Part shown: positions 1 to 12,077 of the stretch, one piece after another | How the letters are laid out: each line of letters starts with the position of its first letter | Numbering within the stretch: the stretch's first letter is position 1 | From: Setophaga petechia | Taxonomy: Eukaryota > Chordata > Aves > Passeriformes > Parulidae | Assembly: GCA_024362935.1 (NCBI GenBank) | Contig: JANCRA010000067.1 | Coordinates: forward strand, 2,669,921-2,733,920 | Direction of reading: 5' to 3' | Length of the DNA stretch: 64,000 nt | Translations under genes and position numbers: made by a program | Notes under the pieces: generated by a model | Seen by the model: the letters and a program-made list of their open reading frames with translations, nothing else | What the model was told of the DNA's origin: nothing | Databases searched by the model: none

Positions 1-372
1 ACACCTAAACTTACTGGGCAATTCAAGGGGAAAAAAAAAAGGAAAAACTCTTTTACAAAAACACATTTCTGCAGTGGGGAGCTCGTTGCCACAGGGGTTG
101 TGGAGCCAAAAGGATTAAAGGGTTCAGAGAAATTGGTGGAGCACAGGTTCCATCAAGGGCTCATAAACTCAGTGACCTGGGCACCACTGGCAGCTTGGGA
201 AATCCTGGAATTACTACTGGAAACATGGAGGATATTCCAGCAGAATCATCCTTCACTGATGATTTCTTAGAGAGTCTCCTGCCTTTTCCCCATCAAACAC
301 AGGCTGACAGGTTTCAAAAACCCTGCCTTGGTCCTATGGAAACAAGGGGCAGCTAAACCCACAAATCTCAGG

Positions 373-751
373 TGTCATGGACATATTTTATGAAAAATAC
401 TTTTGCTAGGACTTTTCTCCTGAGAAGCTGAGAAGCTTCAGCTTCTCTGTGTTTTGCTGCTTTGGAATGTGATTTGGAGAATTGTTTACCCAGCATGTGA
501 AATTGTTTTTACTTGGTGACCAATGACAGCCACCTGTGTTGAGGCTGGGAGCAGTCACAAAATCTGAATGTCATTCCTTTCTATTCCTTTCAAGACTTCT
601 GATGAAATCCTTTCTTCTATTCTTTATTATAATTATAATATATCATTTTCTTGTAATATAATATATATCATAAAATAATAAATTTTATGAAACATGGAGT
701 CAAGATTCTCATCTCTTCCCTCGTCCTAGGACCCCTGCAAACCCCAGCACA
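373..751 (+). mobile_element. Solo LTR, 6 bp target duplication
   Basis: Starts TGTCATGG and ends CAGCACA, flanked by identical ctcagg at 367-372 and 752-757. It contains an AATAAA signal in the 3' third, supporting plus orientation. Same family as the elements at 6659, 52680, 55190 and 61391. A 6 bp duplication fits class II (ERVK-like) elements. Confidence 0.88.
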
Positions 752-3700
752 CTCAGGTTCTCCCCAGAAGAATATTCCACGTTTATATCAGCCCTGGTGT
801 GGATTACAGCCATACCCCAGGCTGGGATAAAGCAGAATTTTGGAGAAGGAGAAGAGGAGATGATGTTCTCTGCATATGGCAGGTAAAACCCGGCCATCCC
901 AGTTACTCTCTTTCACAGAAATTCACATTTCTTGGTTGTTTTCTCAGCCTTCCATCCTTTTCTCAGTGGTAGCTCAGAACCATGGAATCTGGTCACACTT
1001 TGATGAGGTTTACTGATGCATTTTCTCTCTGCACTGACACTGATCTTTAAATTAAATCCCTTTCTCTGCCTTTCTTGTTTACTTACAACCACCACCACTC
1101 CAGTTTTTAGGAAACATTTATGTCCCACCTCAAAATTTGCTTTTTTTAAGGCTAGAAAACATAAAACCTTTTGCTCTTTTAGAATTCTTTGACAAAACAG
1201 ATTCCCTCTTCCCTCCTCTGTGCTTTCCCTACACTTCCCCCAGATTTAATGTGTGAACCCAGCCTGCCACGGTGCTTCTCTAAGGACACATCAGTGCCTT
1301 GCACAATCCATTAACATTTCTTCACCTCCTAAAACTATTGTGAAACACCCTCAGAGCAGATCCAAGGCTATTTTTTCATGCTGGCTCAGAGGCCCTGTGT
1401 GCTCTGCTGCTCCTCATCCCACCATTTACAGCTGATGAACCCCCCCAGCACAGCAGTGAGCAGGTTCTGTTTACAAGACCTTGCAACTTCTGCAGTGAAA
1501 ATAAATTCCTTTTTTATTGCCCTCATCAGGAGGCTGAGCCAACTCTTTTTTACACAATTTGATCTCTCTATTGACAGGGCCTTTCAGCTTTTCAGTCACC
1601 AGGTCACTTCATCAGCACACCACTCCCTTTTTCCAGCTCAGTGTCCCACATGTTATTAAAAATAAAAAATAAAAAATTAGGGGGGAATACAGCTCCTCCA
1701 GAACTTTACATTACTATTTACACTAAATATTTTGGAACCAAATCAAATCAAATTTGGCCCTTTACCCTCCTGAAACACCCTCGGAACCCCAAGAATTACA
1801 GCTCTTGGGTTCTGTGAAATTGTATTTTTTTTAACTACACAGGAAATAATCAGTCTAAAATTTTTAAGAAGTTTCTCCCTATCACCCCAGTGTACAAGAA
1901 TCAAACCTTTTAATGCAATTTTACTTCTGGCAGCCTTTCTAAATCCAGTAATGCCTCCCTCCTTCATCTGCCATAAGGAATATTTTTAATTTCTGAAGAT
2001 CAACCCTGAGCCTTTTAATGGCTGGAGTTTTTTAACTAAAAGATTCTTTTTAAGACAGGTATGTATGTGATAATTTTTGATGATAATTGTATTAATCATG
2101 ATACCTTTCAGTGTGGGCAGAGATTAATTAATAAGGCCATTAAGAGAGTGGTTTTGGTGGAAAGGAAAAGGGGGAGACATTGGGGTACACAAAGCACAGA
2201 GTACTTTGGGCATTATTAGCATAAGAGATTTGGTAACAGGATGCTTTGGCAACAGCAAACAGAAATTTGAGAATTAAATCAAGATTGCAAGAAGATAAAT
2301 GAGATGGATTTACCAGAAAAAAAGAAAATGACATCAGACTTCTGCAAGCAAGAGATGTTTAAAATGTGTGAGTTTGTTTATGTGATCTTTAACCCAATCA
2401 TTGCAGTAAACATCACCAGCCTTCCTAGAACAGTATAGAAGCATTTGTAGTCCACAATAAAATCAGATTCTTTGACCATCACACCAAGTCCCCAAGTGCC
2501 TTTTCATCATTGATAATATTGTAGGGAATAATACCTTTTTAATCCCAGCCTGATCACTTAGAAACTCCATCAGTCACCTTGTCCATGCTAAGAGACCTTT
2601 CTGAGTCTCTTTCCTTATCACCTTTAGAATTCTTAAAAGATGTGTTATTTTCACATTAATAAATGAATGTTCATATTTTCATTTGAGATATCAAATAAAA
2701 ATCTATTATTAGGCCCTCATTATCTAATTTTATTCTCTATTTTTTTTTTGTTTAACTACTAATTCTCCATTTGCTCCTGCAACTGCAAGTCAAGTTACTC
2801 CATATTTAAATAAGGTATGACAAAGGTAAGCTTCAGGATCAGGTCCATTCATAAAGTCTGGCAAAGCAAGAGAAAGCTTGGAAGTGCTGAATAAATTTAG
2901 TGTAGGTACAAAGATCCTTGGTTTATTTTTTCCTTCCCACTATGGAGCCATCATCACTTTTGCAGGTTAAATTCCACCTGCCACAAATCTGATGCAGTTA
3001 TCATGCATGAGCTCCAAGCAGCCATGCTGGCTTTGCACTGTGTTGCTCACTTTACTGAAAGGCAGAATATTAATTTAGACTTGGAGCATCCTTTACATTA
3101 TTCCTGATATCAGCCACCTCACCTCTACACAGAAACCTCACATCTTTTCCTGATATCTTTCTATTAATGTGATAAGGAAATCACTTGTTGTTTCATTTCC
3201 TCACATGTGACCTCATCTGAACCACATTTTTTCTCCAACTTCCAACACCAGGACTCAGAGCACTGATGACAAAGATTGTTGCTCACCACACTTTTTTCAT
3301 TCCTCTGCACTATTTTAAGAAGTCAGAAAACTCCCCAGAGAATGAGATAATAATCTGCCCTTCCTTCAGGTCCTCAGCTTTATGATTTATCCTGATCAGT
3401 TCCACAGGGAGCTGCATGTGTCAGGGGAGCAATCTGGGTTTATTCCCACAAGTGACCTTCTTGCTGCACATCCACACCAAATTTGGGGTCACTCAGCCTC
3501 TAGTCCTCCACTTCTGTTCTGTGAACCCAGCTGGTGACACAGCTGAAATTCCTGAATTTCCTTACCATGTCTCAATGACCTGGGCAAACTCCACGTTTTC
3601 CCCCATTTATTATTTTTGGCATTGTTTCCCAGTTCCCCAATCCTTTACCTATCAAGATAACAAACAGAACCAGCATAAAAACATCTTTGTCTTCTTGATT

Positions 3701-6652
3701 CTGCCTTTTTTTCTTAGCTGAGTCTCATTCACTCATTTTTCTTTATCCCTAAACTTTGTTCCTTGTCCTCCAGTGCAGCAAACACCTCAAACCCAATCCA
3801 ACCTTTCCTCTTCTCTGCCTTTGTGGTCACATTTCCACTTGGGTCACATTCCTTATTTACAATGCTAAATAGCTTCCTTATATTCACATTTTATTTGGCA
3901 AATCCTACACATTTCTCTAGAGTGAGATCCTACTCTCCTTTCCTCTACTTTGTCTTCCAAACCCCCTTTTCCACCACCTTTAGTCCCTGGGTCCCCTCTC
4001 TCACAAGGATTAGAAAGTGACATTTCACACATAATCTATTCCCCTTTTGAAAGCACAAAGCTTTAAATCTTGGTCTCACATCCTCCCACAAATATTGCTA
4101 AGGCTGTCACTGATTATCCCTGTATTCTTGCCTTTTTTTGAAGGAAAAACAGTAAATTCTTTCAAGCAAACTCCCTTCTTCATTATCCTTTAGCAGCTGC
4201 ATTCATTATCCTGCATTTATTAATTGATTAATGTTACAAACAACGTTTGCCCAGTGAACATTTTGGCTACAAGGGCCTCTGTCCAATTCCCACAATGGCA
4301 GGGAATACTGAAAATCAGGAATTGCACACAACCCATTGAGCAGGAGGCACAGAAGTTCACCCATCCCAACAAAAAAGGGCTCAATTCTTCCCTACCATGG
4401 TCTGGATCCCACAAAATCTCTTCTATTTGTTCCTCCTCCTGTTCCTGGCAAATCTAATCTGCTTTCCTCATGTTGCAAAATCACAAATTGCTCTGGAGGA
4501 GCTCTGAGATTCTCAAATATATATATTTTTTTCAGTTGTGTCCAGCTCCTTGTTTTTAGCACTGTAACATAACTGACAGCTGTTTCCCCAGCAGCTTCCC
4601 TGTGTTTCCAAACACCAAAAGCTGTAAAAAACCACGATGGCATCTATTTATATTACATAACTGCAAGCCCTGAGTGCAAAGTGCTCCCAGACACAACTTC
4701 CCCCTGCTGCTGCTGCTCTCCCAGGCACTCTCAAGTTTACCTTTAAAAAGGTTTTCCCAGAAAAATGGCTCACAGGAAAATCTACTTCCATCAAGAGCTG
4801 AGAGTGCCCCAAGCGATGGGAACCTCCACGAGAAGCTGGAATTGGAATTTTCCCCCTGGCCAAGTCAAAAGGATATTTCACAAAAAAACCTTTCTTCAGC
4901 ATCAGGAGAGAAGGTGAATTTCAGGGGAACTCCAAATTAGAGATTGGCTCTGGCACAGGAAAAGGTGTCAGCAAAGGAAAGTGGATTGAGGGTGGGGGGC
5001 CCTTTGTTCCACTCACAGCTCATGAGCCAGCAGAGCATCACTTTCCTTTTCTAATTCTGCATGACTAAAGGAGATTTAAAGTCCAGTAATGTGTCAGAAT
5101 TGGGATTATTTTACAGTAAATGATACAGAAATGATATAGGAAAAAAATCATTACTGCAGTAATGATCATGCCCTGCTATGAAAAATAATAAATAGAATAG
5201 AAATAAAATAGAATAAAAAGTAATAGAATAAAAGCTTCTCTTGATGGGTAAAGGCAGACAGACTGTTAAAATTACAAAAAAAGAGAAAAGTAAAAAAAGT
5301 TTGCCAATAGGCCAGAAGAGGAAGACTCTTGTAGGATTTCTTGCAACCAGACAAATGATTACAGAAGAAAACCCAAGATGATAAACAGATATATTTGACC
5401 ATGGTAAAGGGCATAATAATGGGCAGCATTTAACCTGATTTGGTGCTTCTGCATGTTTGTATTTCAAAGATGAATTAGAATGGCAGATTAAGGAGATTTA
5501 ACTTCTCCAGTTAGGTAAAACAGTAGCAAAGGAATGAAGAGTAAGTGCACAGAACAACATAATTTTAATAATTTGATTCCCTCGAGTGAAAAACTGTTCA
5601 TTAAAAGATTTCAGAGAATAAGGTGAATTGGCAATAATCAAGGATAGAATTATTGGGTGTGAGAAACCCTAAACTGATAAGGAGCCATAATGTGATTGAT
5701 TTGATTTAATAACAACTGGCTTTTGAAATAAATAAATCAAATAAACAACCAAACAACCAAAATTCCACAATAGCAAAATGGGAACAGAGCAGATAACTTT
5801 GAAACAGGTCTGAACCCTTTTCTGCAGCAGCAAGGGCTACAGAAAGGCAGTTAATAGAGCTGTGGGATCACAGAAAGGAAGAAGATGTTGACGTGTATTT
5901 TCCAAGGTTTACGAGCAGCCAACCTTAATGAAGTCCACAGCCTCCTCCTGACTTGCAAAATCAGTCTCCTTTTTTATTTTTCCCACAGCTAAAGCCATTG
6001 TTTTGCTTATTCTCACAGCAACACCTCAGAGAAAACAGGGAGCAGAACCCAGTGGCCAATCCTGACTGGAGAGTGACACACGACCTGCTACCAGTAACTG
6101 ATAAAATACCCCCAGGTCACAAAAGTGATGCAAACAGTGGAATTTTGATTTGTGAGCAGCACAATGAGCCTGTGTTTCAGATCAAGATCTCTGTGCATTG
6201 TCTCCAGGTAGCCTGAAAATGGCAATACATTGGTTTTCCACCTGAGGAATTTTCTTGTTCCACGTGTTCTTTGCTCTCCTGGGTCCTAGTAATGATGATT
6301 TTATGCAATAAATTATTGTGGAGGAGGTTTTACAATGACTTCTGTGAGACAGAGAGAAGCTGGATAAGAGGATCCATGTTAACCCCTGAAAGAATTTTCT
6401 GCCAAGGTCATTGACACAGAAACCAAGAAAGAAAGGAGGATAAATAAGAGAAAGCTGCACCTGCCTGTTCCAATTCCAAACAACTTCCTGTTGTTTGTCT
6501 CTCTTTACCAATGAGTAAAGTGTAAACTTGTGAGTTCTGTAAGAATGCATAAAAAGCATGCATGCTAGAATAAAACCACTTCGAAGCCTTCTGAAAATGG
6601 AGTGTGTTGCTTTGTATTGTCTTAACAATAAAAAAAAGTCATTGCAGTGATT
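752..6652. other. MINDY4 intronic sequence, no exon found
   Basis: AT-rich, unique-looking sequence left of exon 13. I searched it by eye for the missing C-terminal exons (such as the GAHGYCTQE and SESHFSILF blocks known in mammals) and found none. Open frames of 60-180 codons show no conserved motif. Confidence 0.55.
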
Positions 6653-6658
6653 AGGAAA

Positions 6659-7043
6659 TGTGACAGAGTTCACAGGGGTTCTTGGATGAGGGAAGAGATG
6701 AAGATCTGACTCCATGTTTCAAAAAGCTTAATTTATTATTTTATGATATATATTACATTAAAACTATTCTAAAAGAATAGAAGAAAAAGTTTTATCAAAA
6801 AGCTAGCTAAGAATAGAATAAGAAAAAATTATAACAAAAGTTTGTGGCTCAGGCTCTCTGTCTGAGCCAGCTGGGCTGTAATTGGCCATTAATTAGAAAC
6901 ATCCAACATGGGCCAATCCCAGATGCACCTGTTGCATCCCACAGCAGCAGATAATCAATGTTTACATTTTGTTCCTGAGGCCTCTCAGCTTCTCAGGAGG
7001 AAAATCCTAAAGAAAAGAATTTTCACGAAAGTTGTCTGCGACA
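6659..7043 (-). mobile_element. Solo LTR, 6 bp target duplication
   Basis: 385 bp, from TGTGACAG to GCGACA on the plus strand, flanked by identical aggaaa at 6653-6658 and 7044-7049. Contains ATTGGCC (a CCAAT box on the sense strand) and the family's AT-rich polyadenylation region. Orientation inferred from AATAAA on the minus strand. Confidence 0.9.
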
Positions 7044-7235
7044 AGGAAAAATCCCAGAACAGGGTGGGTGAGGAGCTGGAATTTAAAGAAAGCTGAGGAT
7101 CCAGTGAGTGCATCCAAAGGAGCCACATCCCACTCCAGGAATGGCTCTGCATGAGTGAGCACAGCAAGGAAGGGACCAGGGGCTGGGGAGGATGAGGCAG
7201 CACCCAGCAGGAAAAGCTGGGTGGAAATTCAGTCA

Positions 7236-7687
7236 TGTTGGAACCTGGATGCTGAGAATTTTAAACTTTCTGTGCTTAAAGGCACAGACCCACAGGAGAA
7301 CACTGCAACTGATCTGAGGCTGTGGAGAAGGCTTCCAAATTTGATTAACAGCACTGGGATTACAGGTGGGTAGTTGGTTAGAAGTGTGTGATTTCACAGG
7401 GTGGGAAACTTAGAGTTTGGGGTTTTAGAATATAGAAATAAATATGAAGAAAGATAGAAGTTTTAAGGCAGAGGCAATTTGCTCTTCTTTACCTTCTTCT
7501 TCCTTCTTCTTCATGGGTTTGGGTGATGTTTTGTAATTAGACAGAAAAGTCCACATTGCAGGCTTTGAGGGATCAGTTATTGAGTTAAAAAACAAAATAA
7601 TCAAAGTGTCATTTCTTATTAAATAGTTTAGTCTTAAAAGAGCTTGTAAGAAGAGATAGTTAGCCATTTTGTGCTCAAAAACCATCA
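7236..7687. mobile_element. Solo LTR of a second family, 6 bp target duplication
   Basis: 452 bp from TGTTGGAACC to AACCATCA, flanked by identical cagtca at 7230-7235 and 7688-7693. The first ~290 bases match a truncated copy at 54820-55110. Confidence 0.82.
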
Positions 7688-7748
7688 CAGTCAGACTGTG
7701 GAGATCACCTGAGTTGTCACTAAAACCACTCCTGAATATTTATATTTA

Positions 7749-7915
7749 CATAGAAAGTAAATAAATCATTGAATCCTGGACTGGTTTGGGGTGGGAGGGA
7801 CCTTAAAGCCCATCCAGTGCCACCCCCTGCCATGGCAGGGACACCTTCCACTGTCCCAGGCTGCTCCAGCCTGGCCTTGGACACTTCCAGGGATGGGGAA
7901 TCCACAACTTTCCTG
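7749..7915 (-). mobile_element. CR1 LINE 3' fragment
   Basis: Antisense CR1 3' region (gggagggaccttaaagccc and onward). About 95% identical to 9424-9590, including ~20 bases at the left end (gaaagtaaataaatcattg) that are not usual CR1 tail. Confidence 0.85.
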
Positions 7916-9423
7916 CACTCAGTGGTGAGGCTCAGTGGGGGCTTGCAGCCCAAATTTTGAGTTCATTCTCTCTCCCTTGCATGGAAAATATCCTGTAGCT
8001 CTCATCAACGTGAAAATCCCAGCACACATCTTGCACACTCTGAAAGATAAATCCCTTGAGCTGCTATAATATGGCTTTTTTAAAAAAAAAAAAAATTGCT
8101 GGCTGTTTAAAAAGAAAAACAAAATTAAAATAAAAAAAAACCAGGTAACAATTGTTAGGAACCAGAATTCCTTCCTGTACCAGAAGCAACAACGCGTTCT
8201 CAGCAACTTCCTCAGGAATTCTCACTCCTCTCTGGCCATTTGTTATCAGCTCAGGCAGTGATGATCATTAGTGCCTGGAGCATGAAAAACTCATTACCCA
8301 AAATCTACAAAGCAGCACAAACTCCTGCATTTCCTGGCATGCGTCCCCCCTGAAATAAAAATGCTTCAGATTGCCAGAGATCTTAGAAGAACTGCCCAGC
8401 AGACCTGGCTGAGAGCTGGAATTTCCATTTGCAGGGGAAGATCTGTAACAATGTAAAAATTACAGAGCTGGACCTAAAAACCAGCAAAAGCAGCAGGAAA
8501 CATCAAGGCAGAACACAAAAATGGGGGGACATGGGGATAACATCAAGGCCAGGGGGTTTAGGGATGCTGGAGCTTGCACCTTCCATTAATTGCTCTAAAT
8601 TTACTTGAACCTCTTGGCCTCCTCATCTCCCAGCACTGAAAGTTGTTTATGCTGTGGAAAAAATTAGAATTATTCTAGTTTTAACATCAAAGCCTGAGTA
8701 CTACCCTGAGAGCCCCCAAGTTTTTGGATTTTGAGGAATAATGTATTCATCCTTGTCATGAGTGCTTGAATTTTTATTATTTCCAAGTTATTCTTCTTTG
8801 TTGGTGAAGAAAAAAGATTTTATTTTTAATCTTTGAAAATTAAAAGGAAACTTTGTTTTGGTTGTTTTTGTCTTCCACTTTATTCCAGTACTAATGTGAC
8901 TTTACTGGCCTGGGGAGACAGGACTACATGCAAGATAAACTATGGAAGATCATATATTTATATGAATCCATTAATGTGTTTTTATTCTGTTCCCAACTCT
9001 CAACACATGATTTATCTCTTGTCTATCACAGAAAATTGAACTGGTGTGTTCAGATAATTAAATTTCTAGTGGTAGTGACAGAATTTCTCTCCTTTTTTTA
9101 TTAACAGCCTATTTAAAGCCCATCACTAGGTGAGTACAGTTCTAAGAGTGCTTTTGTTATGAATAATGCTCTGCATTATTAACATTTAATCTCCCATTTT
9201 TCACTGACCTGTCACTAAAAAGCAGATTTCATTTCATGACTTGATCTTTACAGTGAAAAATTTCTTTATGAGTAGGTTGTTTAGATTTTCTCACTTTATG
9301 GGGGAGATAACCAAGCACTTCAGGAGATTATTTATGTCATTCTAAGACAGATATTGAAAATAAGTCAAATTAATCATGGGGGTTTTTTCTCTTTTTTTTG
9401 AGTTTAAAGGCCTAATTGCAAAT

Positions 9424-9590
9424 AATTACACAGAAAGTAAATAAATCATTGAATCCTGGACTGGTTTGGGCTGGGAGGGACCTTAAAGCCCATCCAGTGC
9501 CACCCCCTGCCATGGCAGGGACACCTCCCACTGTCCCAGGCTGCTCCAGCCTGGCCTTGGGCACTGCCAGGGATGGGGAATCCACAACCT
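9424..9590 (-). mobile_element. CR1 LINE 3' fragment, near copy of 7749-7915
   Basis: Same antisense CR1 segment and same odd left flank as the copy 1.67 kb to its left. Either one CR1 subfamily with an unusual 3' end or a small duplication. Confidence 0.85.
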
Positions 9591-11424
9591 CTCTGGGTAA
9601 TAAAGTTCATTAAGATAGATAATTACACTCAAATTAGGAAAAATCCAACTGCTGTCAACTCCTCAACTAAAATTAAATAGTATTTTTTTTCTTTTCAGTG
9701 CAATATGCACACAAAAATCCAGACAACTGGAACTTCCATGGAGTTTTCTGTTGTAAAAAACCTGCTGATTCTTCTGTAAAAAAACCCCAAAAAACTGGGG
9801 CAGAACAATCCCAGGGAAATGTATTACTGGCTGAAAATTCCATTATCTAAAGCAACTCTTGTTTGTCTTCAGCTGTTCATCCAGAACTATGCCAGTTATG
9901 TAAATAATTGCTTACCATGCTGGTAACACTCTCTGAATGGTACATATTTCTTGAGGATATCAGCACTGAGTTATTTGTCTTGATATTTTTAATATCCTGA
10001 GAGAAGCAAGGTGACACAGGCAGCTAAATCGATTGCTGAAGATTACATCAACAAAATTCAGTTTGTACTTAAAAAAAGAAAAAATTGTGCAAAGGTCTAA
10101 ACTGCAAAGGTCTAAACCCACTTGCCAATGTGTTTAAAAAGCAGAAAAATTTCCATTTCTTGTAAAAAAAAAAGGTACCAATGCAGTGTCTTACACAGTA
10201 CAAGCTAGAGGAGAAACAGTACTTTAAAATGAAGTTTTGTGAGAAAATCATGGCAATTCCTCAAAATAGAAGTGCACTTAATGAACTGCTCTGACATTCT
10301 GGATCAGATCTGTAAAAATATTTAGATAGTTTAAAATGCAAACAGGCACCAAAAGGAATTGTCATGTTCACTTGAGACACAGCTCCCCCAAATAAAACCA
10401 CAGATGATTGATTGGCCTTGTCATAATCCATCTGGAAAGAAATGGGAGATGATGAGGGAGAATATATCCTTGCTCAAATGATTAAAGAATATTCATCACT
10501 TTGTAAGTGCAGACAGCAGCAATTATGAAGCTACAGATCATTACATGCACAAGTAACTTTACTCATCTGAACCACTCTGTTGTAACCAGCTCAGAAAAAT
10601 GAGAATAAATGGCATGTGCCCTGAAATCATCAAATAATTTGTGTCAGAGCACAAAAGTGGAGTCGAGCCAAGGGCTGTAGTGTTACTATAAACAAAAGAA
10701 AGGAAGAAATTACAATAAAACCAAAAAACCTCAATCTGCAAACCCATGCTGGGATCCCAGCAGGTGAGCAACTGATTGTGGATCTCAAATTTGGATTAAG
10801 TTGCTGTTTTTTTGTCAAGACAATGCAGAGCTGTAAGAAATAAAACCTTCCATAAACCAGCCTCGTGCTGCTTTCACGTGCAGCTGCCAATTGTTTATTG
10901 CAAACTGGCAGGGAGCAGCTTCCCCTTGCTCCTGGGGCTTCCTCAGCAGTGAAAATTTGACTTTTTACTCTGACCCACTGACACTCACAGCACCACAGAA
11001 ACACCTCCAGTCTGTGTAAAAACCCAGTGAAATGCCACTGTATATAAAAATTCAATGCCACAGTGCCTGGGCAAGCCTCAGGGAGTTTTTAAAGAGGTTA
11101 TGGTGACTTCCCATGAGTTAGAGTCAGAATATTCATGACAGCAATAAACTGAGAGCAAATCTGTCATGCATTCCTTACAGCTACCTAAAAATGAGCTGCC
11201 TCACCCATTTTATTTTGGATTTTCCTTTTCATTTTCACTGATAGAGACTGGGAAGGCATCACAGGTTATTCCCCTCTACCTAAGATACCTCAAGTGTGTG
11301 AAATAAATAACTCTGTAAACAAGTCTTGCTTAAACTGTCCAGGTAGAGAGAACAAAAACCAACCTCAGACATGACACCTAATGTTCAGGTGGAGCAGATG
11401 TGGTGGAGTGACCACTACAATAGA

Positions 11425-11832
11425 TATTTATGTATATATATAATTATATATTATATATAGTTATATAGAATTATATATTATATATATCTATATAGCTATT
11501 TATATGTATATAATACATATATATATGTATGTATATATTATATATAATATATATATCTCTAATATATTATACATATATAATTATACATTATGTATATCTA
11601 TATTTATAAATATAATATATATTAGATATATATAGCTATAGAGATATATAATTATATATTATAAATAGATATATATCATTATGTATTATATATATTTATA
11701 TAGCTATATATATCTAATATATAATATAGATATATATATAATTATACATTATATGTACAATTATATATATTAACATATTATATTATTATAAAATTATATA
11801 TATTATATAATTATAATTATACACACACAAGT
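11425..11832. repeat. TA-rich simple repeat
   Basis: About 400 bases of (TA)n and tatataatt-type sequence in the intron after MINDY4 exon 13. Many self-complementary runs, so cruciform extrusion and copy-number instability are likely. Confidence 0.92.
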
Positions 11833-12009
11833 GTGTGTGCACAACAAGAAAAGCCAAGATTAGGTGGGTAAATCTGCACAAGTCCCCCACATTTATCAGA
11901 GCAGACACCAGGACAGATTAAAAAGGCCAGAGATTGAAGCACACATGGATTTTCCTCATTTTCCCAGCTGACTTTGCAGTTTATAAAACAAGGCAAGAGA
12001 GGCACTCAC

Positions 12010-12077
12010 AGGTTGATGGATCTTGATAAGATGACAGACACAGTCAGGAGGATGCAGCCATAGGGACCAATTTCAAA
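12010..12077 (-). CDS. MINDY4: MINDY4 exon 13 (last exon in window)
   Basis: 68 bases, phase 0 in and phase 2 out. Acceptor is tttttcag|TTTGAA and donor is AACCT|gtgagt. It encodes [20 protein letters not shown], a strongly conserved block of the catalytic domain. The good donor shows the gene continues. The remaining ~180 residues known in mammals, including the catalytic-His region, were not seen in bases 1-12009. Confidence 0.95.
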
